DNA from: Bacilli bacterium | Lineage (GTDB): Bacteria > Bacillota_I > Bacilli_A > RF39 > UBA660 | Direction of reading: 5' to 3' | Length of the DNA: 64,000 nt | Assembly: GCA_017435255.1 (NCBI GenBank) | Contig: JAFSFI010000007.1 | Span: 1-64,000 of the forward strand | Part shown: positions 53,583 through 61,604 of the stretch, one piece after another | Numbering within the stretch: the stretch's first letter is position 1 | Layout of the letters: every line of letters starts with the position of its first letter | The notes under the pieces: generated by a model | Told to the model about the DNA's origin: nothing | Database searches by the model: none | What the model saw: the letters and a program-made list of their open reading frames with translations, nothing else | Program-made: the position numbers and the translations under genes

Positions 53583-54686
53583 ATGGATAAAGGAGAAGCA
53601 AAATCTTTATATATTCACATTCCTTTTTGTCATTCTATATGTTCATATTGTGATTTTTGTAAAATGTTTTATAATGAAAAATTGGTTAGTAGTTATTTAA
53701 ATTCCTTAAGAAATGAAATAAGTAAATATTATCAAAACGAAATCATAGAAACAATATATATAGGTGGCGGAACACCATCATCTTTAAATTGCAAACAATT
53801 AGATATTTTATTTGATATACTTAAGGTTATTAAAACTTCATCCAATTTAGAATTTACATTTGAAGTTAATGTTAATGATATTAATGAAAGTCTTTTAAAG
53901 AAATTAAAAAATAATAAAGTAAATAGAATTAGTATAGGAATAGAAACTATTAATGATAAGTTTTTAAAATTAATAGAAAGATACCATACTAAAGAAGAGG
54001 TTTTAGAAAAAATAAATCTTACAAAAAATTATTTTGATAATATTAATGTCGATTTTATGTATGGGTTTCCTGAAGAAACTATGGAAGACTTAAACAACGA
54101 TTTAGAATTTTTTAAAGAATTAGATGTTAATCATATATCCATTTATTCTTTAATATTGGAACCAAATACTAAACTATATATAAATAATATAGAACCAATT
54201 GATGAAAATCTGGAATCTAATATGTATTTTCATATTATTGATTATTTAGAAAAGTTAGGTTTTAATCATTATGAGATTAGTAATTTTGAAAAAAATGGTA
54301 CTTATTCTAGGCACAATCTAACATATTGGAACAATGAACATTATTATGGATTTGGACTGGGGGCGTCAGGATATATAAATAATATTAGATATACAGACAC
54401 TAGAAGCATCAATAAATATTTAAATGGTAGTTATAGGTTAGAAGCAGATATTATAACTAAGGAGCTTGATATGGAAAATGAAATGATTCTAGGCCTTAGA
54501 AAAATAAAAGGGGTTAGTAAGACTGGGTTTTTAGATAAGTTTAAATGCAGAGTAGAAGATGTTTTTGATATAAATAAATTATTACACAAAAACTTATTGC
54601 AAGAAGATAAAAACTATCTATTTATTCCAAAAGATAAGTTATATTTATCAAACAGCATATTAGTAAACTTTATCAAAAACGATTGA
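53583..54686 (+). CDS. hemW: HemW, radical SAM heme chaperone
   Basis: Radical SAM protein of the HemN/HemW group. The N-terminal SLYIHIPFCHSICSYCDFCK gives the CxxxCxxC cluster ligands (C16, C20, C23), followed by IYIGGGTPSSL, TFEVNV and RISIGIETINDKFL. The second domain has the HemW-type GFNHYEISNFEKNGTYSRHN. The 367-residue length and missing HemN-specific N-terminal part fit HemW. The ATG at 53583 has AGGGGTGTG upstream. lepA-...-hemW is a conserved Bacilli order (lepA-hemW-hrcA); hrcA is absent here. Ends in TGA. Confidence 0.9.
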   Translation: MDKGEAKSLYIHIPFCHSICSYCDFCKMFYNEKLVSSYLNSLRNEISKYYQNEIIETIYIGGGTPSSLNCKQLDILFDILKVIKTSSNLEFTFEVNVNDINESLLKKLKNNKVNRISIGIETINDKFLKLIERYHTKEEVLEKINLTKNYFDNINVDFMYGFPEETMEDLNNDLEFFKELDVNHISIYSLILEPNTKLYINNIEPIDENLESNMYFHIIDYLEKLGFNHYEISNFEKNGTYSRHNLTYWNNEHYYGFGLGASGYINNIRYTDTRSINKYLNGSYRLEADIITKELDMENEMILGLRKIKGVSKTGFLDKFKCRVEDVFDINKLLHKNLLQEDKNYLFIPKDKLYLSNSILVNFIKND

Positions 54687-54711
54687 AAACATTTGTTCGC
54701 AATGATATAAT
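54683..54711 (+). promoter_or_regulatory. SigA promoter of the thymidylate module
   Basis: TTGAAA at 54683-54688, 17-base spacer, TATAAT at 54706-54711 with upstream TG; 27 bases before the HD gene ATG. It overlaps the hemW stop codon. Confidence 0.75.
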
Positions 54712-54738
54712 GTTAATAGTGATAATAACGGAGGAAAG

Positions 54739-55320
54739 ATGAATAAAGTAGAAGTATTTAAGAACGAATTTAAATTTATAAAAAATGAAAGTTATGGTAT
54801 TGATGCTAGATATTTAGTAGATAGTCTACCTGATTACTTTTTTGAGGTTCCAGCGTCATCGACTGGCAAATACCATCCTAAATATACATTGGGAGACGGA
54901 GGATTAGTAAGACACACAAAAGCTGCCGTAAGAATAGCTGATGCATTATTGAACAACCCTTTGATTGGTGGCAAATATACAGATAGAGAAAAAGACCTAA
55001 TGATTATAGCTCTAATATTACATGATGGACTAAAATCTGGTAAAGAGAAAAGTCAATATACTAAAGTAGAACATCCTTTATATGTATCGGAGCATATAAA
55101 GGATAATATGGATAACCTTAGTATGAGTGATGAAGATATAGAGTTTATTTGTGATGTAATTGAATCTCATATGGGGCCATGGAATAAAGATTTTGATGGG
55201 AATGAAGTCTTACCTATACCAAAAACTAAATATCAAAATTTTGTACATATGTGCGACTTTTTAGCATCAAGAAAATTCTTAAACGTAGAATTTGATTCAA
55301 ATAATAATATAATTGAATAA
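54739..55320 (+). CDS. HD-domain phosphohydrolase-like protein
   Basis: A 193-residue cytoplasmic protein with GGLVRHTKAAVRIADALL and ALILHDGLKSG, followed by EHPLYVSEHI and VIESHMGPW. These supply the H...HD...D type metal ligands of HD phosphohydrolases. GGAGGAA is just before the ATG. It is first of a run with a ThyX-like gene and thymidylate kinase; a nucleotidase or nucleotide-pool role is plausible from context but unproven. Similar HD proteins occur in phages. Confidence 0.72.
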   Translation: MNKVEVFKNEFKFIKNESYGIDARYLVDSLPDYFFEVPASSTGKYHPKYTLGDGGLVRHTKAAVRIADALLNNPLIGGKYTDREKDLMIIALILHDGLKSGKEKSQYTKVEHPLYVSEHIKDNMDNLSMSDEDIEFICDVIESHMGPWNKDFDGNEVLPIPKTKYQNFVHMCDFLASRKFLNVEFDSNNNIIE

Positions 55321-55359
55321 TAAAATAAAGCTGAAACATATTTGTGGGGAGGTAAAATT

Positions 55360-56616
55360 ATGAAAGTAAGCAATTTAAAGGTAAGTTTATTACCGCATAC
55401 ACCATTTTTAATGGAGGATGGTAAATTCAATATACAAAAAGCGATGAACTATCAAGGGCAACTTGGAGGGATTTGTTATAGTGAAGAAGGTCTCGGAGCT
55501 TCTTTTGAAGAAGACTTCGACAAAACTGAACGTAGAGTAAATATGATGACAAGTGGGGAACATCAAAGCGTTTTCGAGCATGTAAATGTCGGTTTATATT
55601 TACAAAATAGTCCTAAATTCTTAAATATGATTTTGAATAATGAACATCAGTATTCAACTAGCGAAAGATCACTTAGATATACTTCAATCAAGGAAGGTGA
55701 ATTGCCTAAAGAAATGATTGATTTATATAACAAGTGGAATTCTATTTTCTTTATGAAAATTAAAGATCAATATGGTCATTGTAAGAGTGATGCGGCAATT
55801 AGGAAATTAGCTCAAGAAAATTCAAGATACTTAATGCCTGTAACTATGTCAACAGAGATGGTTCACACAATTCCTTTGGCACAGTTACATCGTGTAGTAA
55901 ATTATTTGATGGATTATGCTGATAATGGTTTTAATGGTATTAAGGATGATTTACATGATCAAATGGAACTAGATATTAATACATTTATATGCGAGTTAGA
56001 TAATCTTGGTTTGATAGATGAAAGGTTGCTGTCAAATCGTAAACATAGAAGTTTAAGTATCTTTGGTCAAAACATTCAACTTAATAGCAGAGAGTTTGGT
56101 GATGTATATTCTACTGCGTATAAAGGTAGTTTTGCTGAATATGCACAAGCTCACAGACACCGCACAATTTATTATCAAATGGAAAGAACAGTAGATAAAG
56201 ATTATTATATTCCACCTATATTAGGTGATGATGTTTGGGCAATAAGCGAATGGCAAAAAGATATGGAACTAGTAACAAAAATGGGATATATTCCTCAAGG
56301 TGAAATGATCAAAATAAGTGAAAAAGGTACTTTTGAAAACTTTGTAATGAAGATGAAGGAAAGACTTTGTAGTGCTGCACAGTTAGAAGTGGCTATGCAA
56401 ACAGAAGAAACTAGAAATGAATATAGACAAGGTTTGTATAGACTAACAATAACAAACAATATAAACACAAAGAATATAGAAGCTTATTTGAAATATAAAG
56501 AAAAAATGTATACATTAGATAAATATTCTAAAGGGGCTAGATGTACATTCCCGGATTATGATTGTCCTAGGGACTGCAAGTTTTCTGAAGGAAAGACATT
56601 AAAAAGAAAGATATAG
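55360..56616 (+). CDS. thyX: ThyX-like flavin-dependent thymidylate synthase, long form
   Basis: Methylates dUMP to dTMP using methylene-THF and FADH2 in the family. The 418-residue protein is about twice the usual ThyX (220-250). The N-half has HQSVFEHVNVGLYL (68-81), a motif NEHQYSTSERSLRY (94-107) in the place of RHRxxSxNExSxRY (the RHR is missing), and AQENSRYLMPVTM (151-163). The C-half has YKGSFAEYAQAHRHRTIYYQM (256-274 region), which again resembles a ThyX motif, now with RHR. It looks like a duplicated or extended ThyX; whether it is active is not clear. GGGGAGG lies before the ATG at 55360. It is followed by tmk, supporting a dTMP role. Confidence 0.72.
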   Translation: MKVSNLKVSLLPHTPFLMEDGKFNIQKAMNYQGQLGGICYSEEGLGASFEEDFDKTERRVNMMTSGEHQSVFEHVNVGLYLQNSPKFLNMILNNEHQYSTSERSLRYTSIKEGELPKEMIDLYNKWNSIFFMKIKDQYGHCKSDAAIRKLAQENSRYLMPVTMSTEMVHTIPLAQLHRVVNYLMDYADNGFNGIKDDLHDQMELDINTFICELDNLGLIDERLLSNRKHRSLSIFGQNIQLNSREFGDVYSTAYKGSFAEYAQAHRHRTIYYQMERTVDKDYYIPPILGDDVWAISEWQKDMELVTKMGYIPQGEMIKISEKGTFENFVMKMKERLCSAAQLEVAMQTEETRNEYRQGLYRLTITNNINTKNIEAYLKYKEKMYTLDKYSKGARCTFPDYDCPRDCKFSEGKTLKRKI

Positions 56617-56626
56617 AGGTTAAAAG

Positions 56627-57292
56627 ATGGAAAAGGGTAAATTGATTGTTATTGAAGGTACTGATTGTTCGGGAAAAGAGACGCAGAGTAAATTATTAAT
56701 AAAAAAGTTAAAGGAACAAAACATTGACTGCATTATGTTTGGCTTTCCGAATTATGATTCTCCAACAGGTAAAATAGTAGGTGGTCCATATTTAGGAAAA
56801 CAAGAAATATCAGAATGTTATTTCAAAGAGGGTGCAGTTGCAGTTGACCCCAAAATAGCTAGTCTATATTATTCGGCTGACTTTAAATATAATATAGATG
56901 AAATAAACACTTACTTAGATAAAGGTTATTATGTAATATTAGATCGCTATGTTACTAGTAGCTTAGGTCATCAAGGCAGTAAGATAAATAATAAAGATGA
57001 ACGATTTGAAATGTTTCAATGGATTGATAAACTTAACTATTGGTTATTAGGATTACCTAAACCTGATATCACTATTTTCTTACATGTGCCTTTTGAGTAT
57101 GCTAAAGAACTTAAAAAGAACAGAGTTGCTATTGATGAACATGAAAAAGATGAAGAACATTTAAAAAATGCTGAACAAACATATTTAGAGTTAGTAGAAC
57201 TTTACAATTGGGAATATGTCAATTGTGTAAAAGACAATAATTTGCGTTCTATAGAAGACATTAATAGTGAAATTATGAATATAATACTATAG
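56627..57292 (+). CDS. tmk: Thymidylate kinase
   Basis: Phosphorylates dTMP to dTDP. The 221 residues include the P-loop EGTDCSGKETQSKL (9-22), VILDRYVTSSLGHQGSK (the DRY/F motif), KPDITIFLHVP, and a lid region LKKNRVAIDEHEKDEEHLKNA. The P-loop reads GKET instead of the usual GK(T/S)T, a variation that alters the residue after the Lys. It sits ten bases after the ThyX-like gene. This is separate from the recR-tmk-holB location used by Bacillus. Confidence 0.9.
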   Translation: MEKGKLIVIEGTDCSGKETQSKLLIKKLKEQNIDCIMFGFPNYDSPTGKIVGGPYLGKQEISECYFKEGAVAVDPKIASLYYSADFKYNIDEINTYLDKGYYVILDRYVTSSLGHQGSKINNKDERFEMFQWIDKLNYWLLGLPKPDITIFLHVPFEYAKELKKNRVAIDEHEKDEEHLKNAEQTYLELVELYNWEYVNCVKDNNLRSIEDINSEIMNIIL

Positions 57293-57309
57293 TTATATAG
57301 GAGGTAATT

Positions 57310-58005
57310 ATGTATTTGGTCGCACATAGAGGACTCCATTCAAAAAATACTAAAGAAAATACGTTGGGAGCTATTAAATTGGGAGACTCCAATAGTAGAA
57401 TTGATGGAGTGGAAATTGATGTTAGATTAACTAAAGATAATCAAGTTGTGGTAATACATGATGAGTCAATAGATAGAGTTAGTAATGGCAAGGGCAAGGT
57501 TTCTGAAATGTCTCTTGATAGACTAAAACGATTTAATTATGGAAGTTTTCTAAAAAGAACAACAATCAGTACTTTAGATGAAGTATTAAATAAATTTAGT
57601 ACTAAGACATTATTAATAATTGAATTAAAAGATGAACTTATAAGAAATATTATATTAGCTAAAAAAGTTTTAGAAATAACTTCTCGATACCCTAATTTAA
57701 ATATTTGGTTTAAAAGTTTTTCAAAAGATATTGTTATTTATTTAAAAGAAAATACTAATAGGCCAGTAGGGGCATTAGTAAACAAAAATCATATTGATAA
57801 TTTAGATTTGGATGTAGATTTTTATTCTATTTCTAAAAAAATAATTACCAACGAAATGGTATCATCTAAATTATTGCAAAATAAAAACATTATGGTTTGG
57901 ACTATAAACTCTAAAGATGATATGGAAGCATTAAATAATAGTGTAGGAACTAATTTAGAAAATATTTATATTATAAGCGATAACCCTTTGATATTTAAAA
58001 AATAA
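57310..58005 (+). CDS. Glycerophosphodiester phosphodiesterase (GDPD/UgpQ-like)
   Basis: Hydrolyses glycerophosphodiesters to glycerol 3-phosphate. The 231 residues hold VAHRGLHSKNTKENT (catalytic His and Glu), DGVEIDVRLTKDNQVVVIHDESIDR (metal ligands and second His) and VMVWTINSKDDM-like IMVWTINSKDDM at the C-terminus. No signal peptide: cytoplasmic. ATAGGAGG precedes the ATG. It ends at a terminator shared with the convergent pilB. Confidence 0.93.
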   Translation: MYLVAHRGLHSKNTKENTLGAIKLGDSNSRIDGVEIDVRLTKDNQVVVIHDESIDRVSNGKGKVSEMSLDRLKRFNYGSFLKRTTISTLDEVLNKFSTKTLLIIELKDELIRNIILAKKVLEITSRYPNLNIWFKSFSKDIVIYLKENTNRPVGALVNKNHIDNLDLDVDFYSISKKIITNEMVSSKLLQNKNIMVWTINSKDDMEALNNSVGTNLENIYIISDNPLIFKK

Positions 58006-58006
58006 T

Positions 58007-58038
58007 AAAACTGATAGATTAATTTCTATCAGTTTTTT
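58007..58038. terminator. Bidirectional terminator between GDPD and pilB genes
   Basis: 11-bp stem AAAACTGATAG/CTATCAGTTTT with an eight-base loop and a T6 tract on the plus strand; the A-rich left arm gives T residues on the minus strand. Confidence 0.85.
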
Positions 58039-59392
58039 AATTTCCATATACATATATATCATACATATCAACAATTTCAATTTCCGTTGTATATGCATCA
58101 ATAATTTCAAGTTCATAAGCATCAATAATTTCGGTTGTGTCTTGTTTTTTGACATATTTTGTTTTTGTTTGAGTATTTTCTACTTCAGATACAATTGTTT
58201 TTTCTAAGTCGGCATCTACTTCAACGATTCTTATTACTTCATTAAATGTTGTATGACCTTCGATTACTTTTTCTAATGCGTCTTGTAAAAGAGTAGTAAC
58301 TCCACCACCGTACACGATTTTTCTTAATTCTTCTTTATCTATATTTGGATCACTTATAACATCTCTTAAATGATCGGTAATATATAATACCTCGTGTACT
58401 GCTATACGTCCTTTAAAACCGTGGTTGCAATGTTCGCATCCAACTGGCTCATATACTTCTCCTACATATTTATTTAGTATTTTTCTAAAGAAATGCTCTT
58501 CATATGGAGTGACAGGCCTTTTCTTTCTACATTTTGGGCATAAAGTTCTAACCAGTTTTTGAGAAATAATTCCCGTTAATGCGCTCGATAATAAATATCT
58601 TTCTACATCCATATCTAGAAGTCTTTCTATTGTGCTAAGTGAGTCATTTGTATGTATTGTAGATAATACTAAGTGACCTGTTATAGAGGCACGAACAGCA
58701 ATTTGTGCAGTTTCTGAGTCACGAATTTCCCCAATAAGTATAACATTTGGGTCTTGACGCAAGATAGATCTCAATACTGCCGCAAAGGTTAAGCCAATAT
58801 CACTATTTACTTGCACTTGATTTATTCCTTCAACATTCATTTCTATTGGATCTTCAACAGTAATGATATTTGTTTCTTCTTTATTTAACGCTTGTAACAT
58901 AGAGTAGGTAGTAGTTGATTTACCACTACCAGTAGCTCCGGTAACTAGAATAATACCATTAGGAACGGCCATCATCTTTTCTACTAGTTTTAAATTCTTT
59001 TTTGAAAATCCTAAACTATCCATACCTGTTAAACTTTTGGTGAAGTCTAAAATACGGATAACAACTTTTTCACCTTCGTTGGTAGGTAACACAGATACAC
59101 GCATATCTAAATCTTTACCCTCGATACGTCCTTTAATAGCACCATCTTGAGGAAGTCTTGTTTCAGTTATGTTCATATTTGAAATAAGCTTAACCCTGGT
59201 TACTAAATTTCGCTCATATTCTTTTGGAATAACGGTGTGATCCTTTAATTCTCCATCCATACGCATACGGATAGTTAGAGAATCCTCCCTAGGGTCCATA
59301 TGTATATCACTGGCATTGTGTTGTGCAGCATATAATATGATTTGGTTTACAATATCAACAATTGGAATATGATGTAAATCGTACTCTACCAT
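58037..59392 (-). CDS. pilB: PilB/GspE/ComGA-type secretion ATPase
   Basis: Motor for pilin polymerisation. The 451 residues include the N2 domain (HNASDIHMDPREDSLTIRMRMDGEL), Walker A GATGSGKSTT (152-161), Asp box ITVEDPIE, Walker B LRQDPNVILIGEIRD, His box LSTIHTNDS and a tetracysteine (C285, C288, C319, C322). It has a short N-terminus like ComGA. The last 46 residues are a poorly conserved, acidic tail with repeated EIIDAY. The start at 59392 has AAAAGGGGA eight bases upstream. It diverges from two pseudopilin genes. Confidence 0.94.
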   Translation of the reverse strand: MVEYDLHHIPIVDIVNQIILYAAQHNASDIHMDPREDSLTIRMRMDGELKDHTVIPKEYERNLVTRVKLISNMNITETRLPQDGAIKGRIEGKDLDMRVSVLPTNEGEKVVIRILDFTKSLTGMDSLGFSKKNLKLVEKMMAVPNGIILVTGATGSGKSTTTYSMLQALNKEETNIITVEDPIEMNVEGINQVQVNSDIGLTFAAVLRSILRQDPNVILIGEIRDSETAQIAVRASITGHLVLSTIHTNDSLSTIERLLDMDVERYLLSSALTGIISQKLVRTLCPKCRKKRPVTPYEEHFFRKILNKYVGEVYEPVGCEHCNHGFKGRIAVHEVLYITDHLRDVISDPNIDKEELRKIVYGGGVTTLLQDALEKVIEGHTTFNEVIRIVEVDADLEKTIVSEVENTQTKTKYVKKQDTTEIIDAYELEIIDAYTTEIEIVDMYDIYVYGN

Positions 59393-59488
59393 ACATTTTG
59401 TCCCCTTTTTATAATTTCTATATAGCATTCTATTCTAATTTATTATATAATACATTTAGAATATAATCAATAAAGGTAAGTGAAAAAT

Positions 59489-60070
59489 ATGAAAAAGATT
59501 AACAGTAGGGGATTTGTAATGGTAGAAACTATTATAGTTGCAGTATTCGTAATTGGTATTTGTACTTTTTTATTTGCCAATTTCTTACCTTTAATTGGTG
59601 ATTATGAAAGAGTTAGTCAATATGATACGCTTGAATCTAAATATAAAAACCACGAAATAAGGAAAATGATTTTAAGAGATTTAAATAGCAATAACGATTT
59701 AGAAGTTTTATTTACAGATATTTCTGGAACTACAGTATATAATAAATATTCAAATTATGAAGCAACACTTTCTGATAGAATAATTATTAAAAATAGTTTG
59801 TGTGATGTCTTAGATTCTCGTAATTATTGTAATAAGTTGTTAGGAAAAGACCATTTAGATGTTAAAGAAATATATATTACAAAATTTAAATTAACTGACA
59901 TGAAAAATTCTGTTAAATCGTTAGATGGACAAAGGGCATTAAAAGAATATATTGATTATCTACCTAGTTATAGCAAATATTCTAGTAGATATAACAACTA
60001 CTATCGCCTAATCGTGATTTATAACGATGGAACTATGTCTAATATAGAGGTGCATTATGAAATTGGATAA
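59489..60070 (+). CDS. Type IV pseudopilin-like protein
   Basis: A 193-residue protein. The leader MKKINSRG is followed by FVMVETIIVAVFVIGICTF, with the cleavage Gly and the Glu at +5 of type IV pilins, then a globular Tyr/Asn-rich domain. It should be a substrate of the prepilin peptidase at 21294. The ATG at 59489 is preferred over GTG at 59480. The stop overlaps the next pilin gene by 14 bases. The domain does not resemble ComGC, so it is probably a minor pilin. Confidence 0.82.
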   Translation: MKKINSRGFVMVETIIVAVFVIGICTFLFANFLPLIGDYERVSQYDTLESKYKNHEIRKMILRDLNSNNDLEVLFTDISGTTVYNKYSNYEATLSDRIIIKNSLCDVLDSRNYCNKLLGKDHLDVKEIYITKFKLTDMKNSVKSLDGQRALKEYIDYLPSYSKYSSRYNNYYRLIVIYNDGTMSNIEVHYEIG

Positions 60071-60608
60071 GAAGGGTTTTACTGTTATAGAATTAATTTT
60101 AAGTTTTGTTTTGGTTATGTTTTTATCAATGGGAATGTTTACCCTTGTTACTAATTACAAAAATAGGGAGCAAAAAGAATCTGTTAAACGTGAACTGTTG
60201 GCGCTAGAAAATGCATTGGTTCAAGACATTTACCAAGATACCATTGAAAGAAAAGTAGATAATATTAAGAATTGTACGGATGCTTCTGGACAAATTGTTA
60301 AACAATGTATAGATATCAAGTTTTTAGATGGAACAGAAAAACAATTGAAAGTTGAACAGACTGATATAGAAGTAACAGAGGAAGGAACGAAGTTTGAATA
60401 CACTACATTCACTATTTTATACGGAGGAGTTAAATATAATAATCCAGACCCTAAATTCACTAAAATAGTAAGTGACTATATTTTAACATCAAGCATTCCT
60501 GATGATAATTTAGAGTATGGGGTAATATATCATATTAAAATACGTATTAAAAACCAAGATATAAAAGAAGAGTATGTAGTAGATGTAGTTACTACGGGTT
60601 TAAGATAG
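60057..60608 (+). CDS. Type IV pseudopilin-like protein
   Basis: A 183-residue protein with leader MKLDKKG followed by FTVIELILSFVLVMFLSMGMF (cleavage Gly, +5 Glu). The rest is a soluble domain with a Cys pair (NCTDASGQIVKQC). Probably a minor pilin such as ComGF/GspJ-like. The ATG at 60057 with GAGGTG upstream overlaps the end of the preceding pilin gene. Its 3' end overlaps the end of the convergent ylbJ by nine bases. Confidence 0.82.
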   Translation: MKLDKKGFTVIELILSFVLVMFLSMGMFTLVTNYKNREQKESVKRELLALENALVQDIYQDTIERKVDNIKNCTDASGQIVKQCIDIKFLDGTEKQLKVEQTDIEVTEEGTKFEYTTFTILYGGVKYNNPDPKFTKIVSDYILTSSIPDDNLEYGVIYHIKIRIKNQDIKEEYVVDVVTTGLR

Positions 60609-61559
60609 TAATAGATAAACTATACTAGATGATATTATAGCATGCAACACTCTTGATATGAAATAAGGACTATATTTAATATTAAAATCAGATAATATAC
60701 TCATTACTTGCATGTGTATACTTAACCCTCCAAATGATATAAAAAATGTAATGATACTTGCTTTTATATTAATTGGGATATCTATATTAGAAATGGATTT
60801 TATGCCGCCAGTCATCTCTAGTATTCCATTTAGAATGGATTCTGTAATGGGGTTTAGATCCAAAAATTCTTTTAATATAGCACTTAGAATAATAAAAATA
60901 GTTATGATTCCTAAAAGTAATAATAATGTATTAATTGTTTTAAAAATACTATTAGTTAATATTTCACTAAAAGAATAGTTATCGCTATTCCTTTTTTTAT
61001 GCATCTTATTTATTGCTATAGTAATAGATACTTTTTCTTTTTTATACTTATTGTATTTTGGCCTATAAATTGTTGCAATAATAAGATTAGATAATATATG
61101 TACTAGTAATATTAATACTCCAATTTGTTTGTTACTTAAAAAAATTACTCCTATAGTACCTATAACAAATAATGGATTTGAGAAATGATTGAACTTTAAT
61201 AAATAATTAGCTTCTTTTTTATCAATTTTATCGTCTTTAAGTAATTCCTTTATATATTTGCCACTACTAGGAAAACCTGATATTAAACTTCCTATCAGAA
61301 CAAAAGAAGCCTCTCCGGGAAGATGAAAAAGACTATTCATAATATTTTTTGATAATTCCCCAATTAATTCTACAAAACCATACTGTATTAACAGTTCAGT
61401 AACTAAGAAAAACGGGAACAAAGAAGGAATAAGTGAATCTTTCCAAATCGAAATAGAAAAAGAAACAGATTCCATGATATTGCTAGGAATAACAAGAAAA
61501 ATAATTAGTATGCTAATTAATAGAGAAATTATAATTAGACTTTGTATTTTTGCTTTCAT
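60600..61559 (-). CDS. ylbJ: YlbJ, sporulation integral membrane protein
   Basis: A 319-residue protein with about eight membrane segments. VSFSISIWKDSLIPSLFPFFLVTELLI, the Gate/nucleoside-transporter motif GSLISGFPSSGKYIKEL and NHFSNPLFVIGTIG follow the YlbJ pattern. In Bacillus it is mother-cell expressed and needed for spore cortex formation. The ATG at 61559 is preferred over TTG at 61568. It is head to head with a ylbL-like gene, its neighbour also in Bacillus (ylbJ-ylbK-ylbL), though there they face the same way. Confidence 0.9.
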   Translation of the reverse strand: MKAKIQSLIIISLLISILIIFLVIPSNIMESVSFSISIWKDSLIPSLFPFFLVTELLIQYGFVELIGELSKNIMNSLFHLPGEASFVLIGSLISGFPSSGKYIKELLKDDKIDKKEANYLLKFNHFSNPLFVIGTIGVIFLSNKQIGVLILLVHILSNLIIATIYRPKYNKYKKEKVSITIAINKMHKKRNSDNYSFSEILTNSIFKTINTLLLLLGIITIFIILSAILKEFLDLNPITESILNGILEMTGGIKSISNIDIPINIKASIITFFISFGGLSIHMQVMSILSDFNIKYSPYFISRVLHAIISSSIVYLLLS

Positions 61560-61574
61560 ATTTATCAATCTTTC

Positions 61575-61583
61575 TGTTATAAT
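61575..61583 (+). promoter_or_regulatory. Extended -10 promoter of the ylbL-like gene
   Basis: TGtTATAAT lies 21 bases before the TTG start; the -35 is not clear. Confidence 0.5.
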
Positions 61584-61604
61584 TAAAATGAGGATGTGGT
61601 CTAC

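Noticed and set aside
60712-60978. Plus-strand open frame of 88 codons
   Set aside because: It is the antisense of the ylbJ gene, has no ribosome site and does not look like a protein family.
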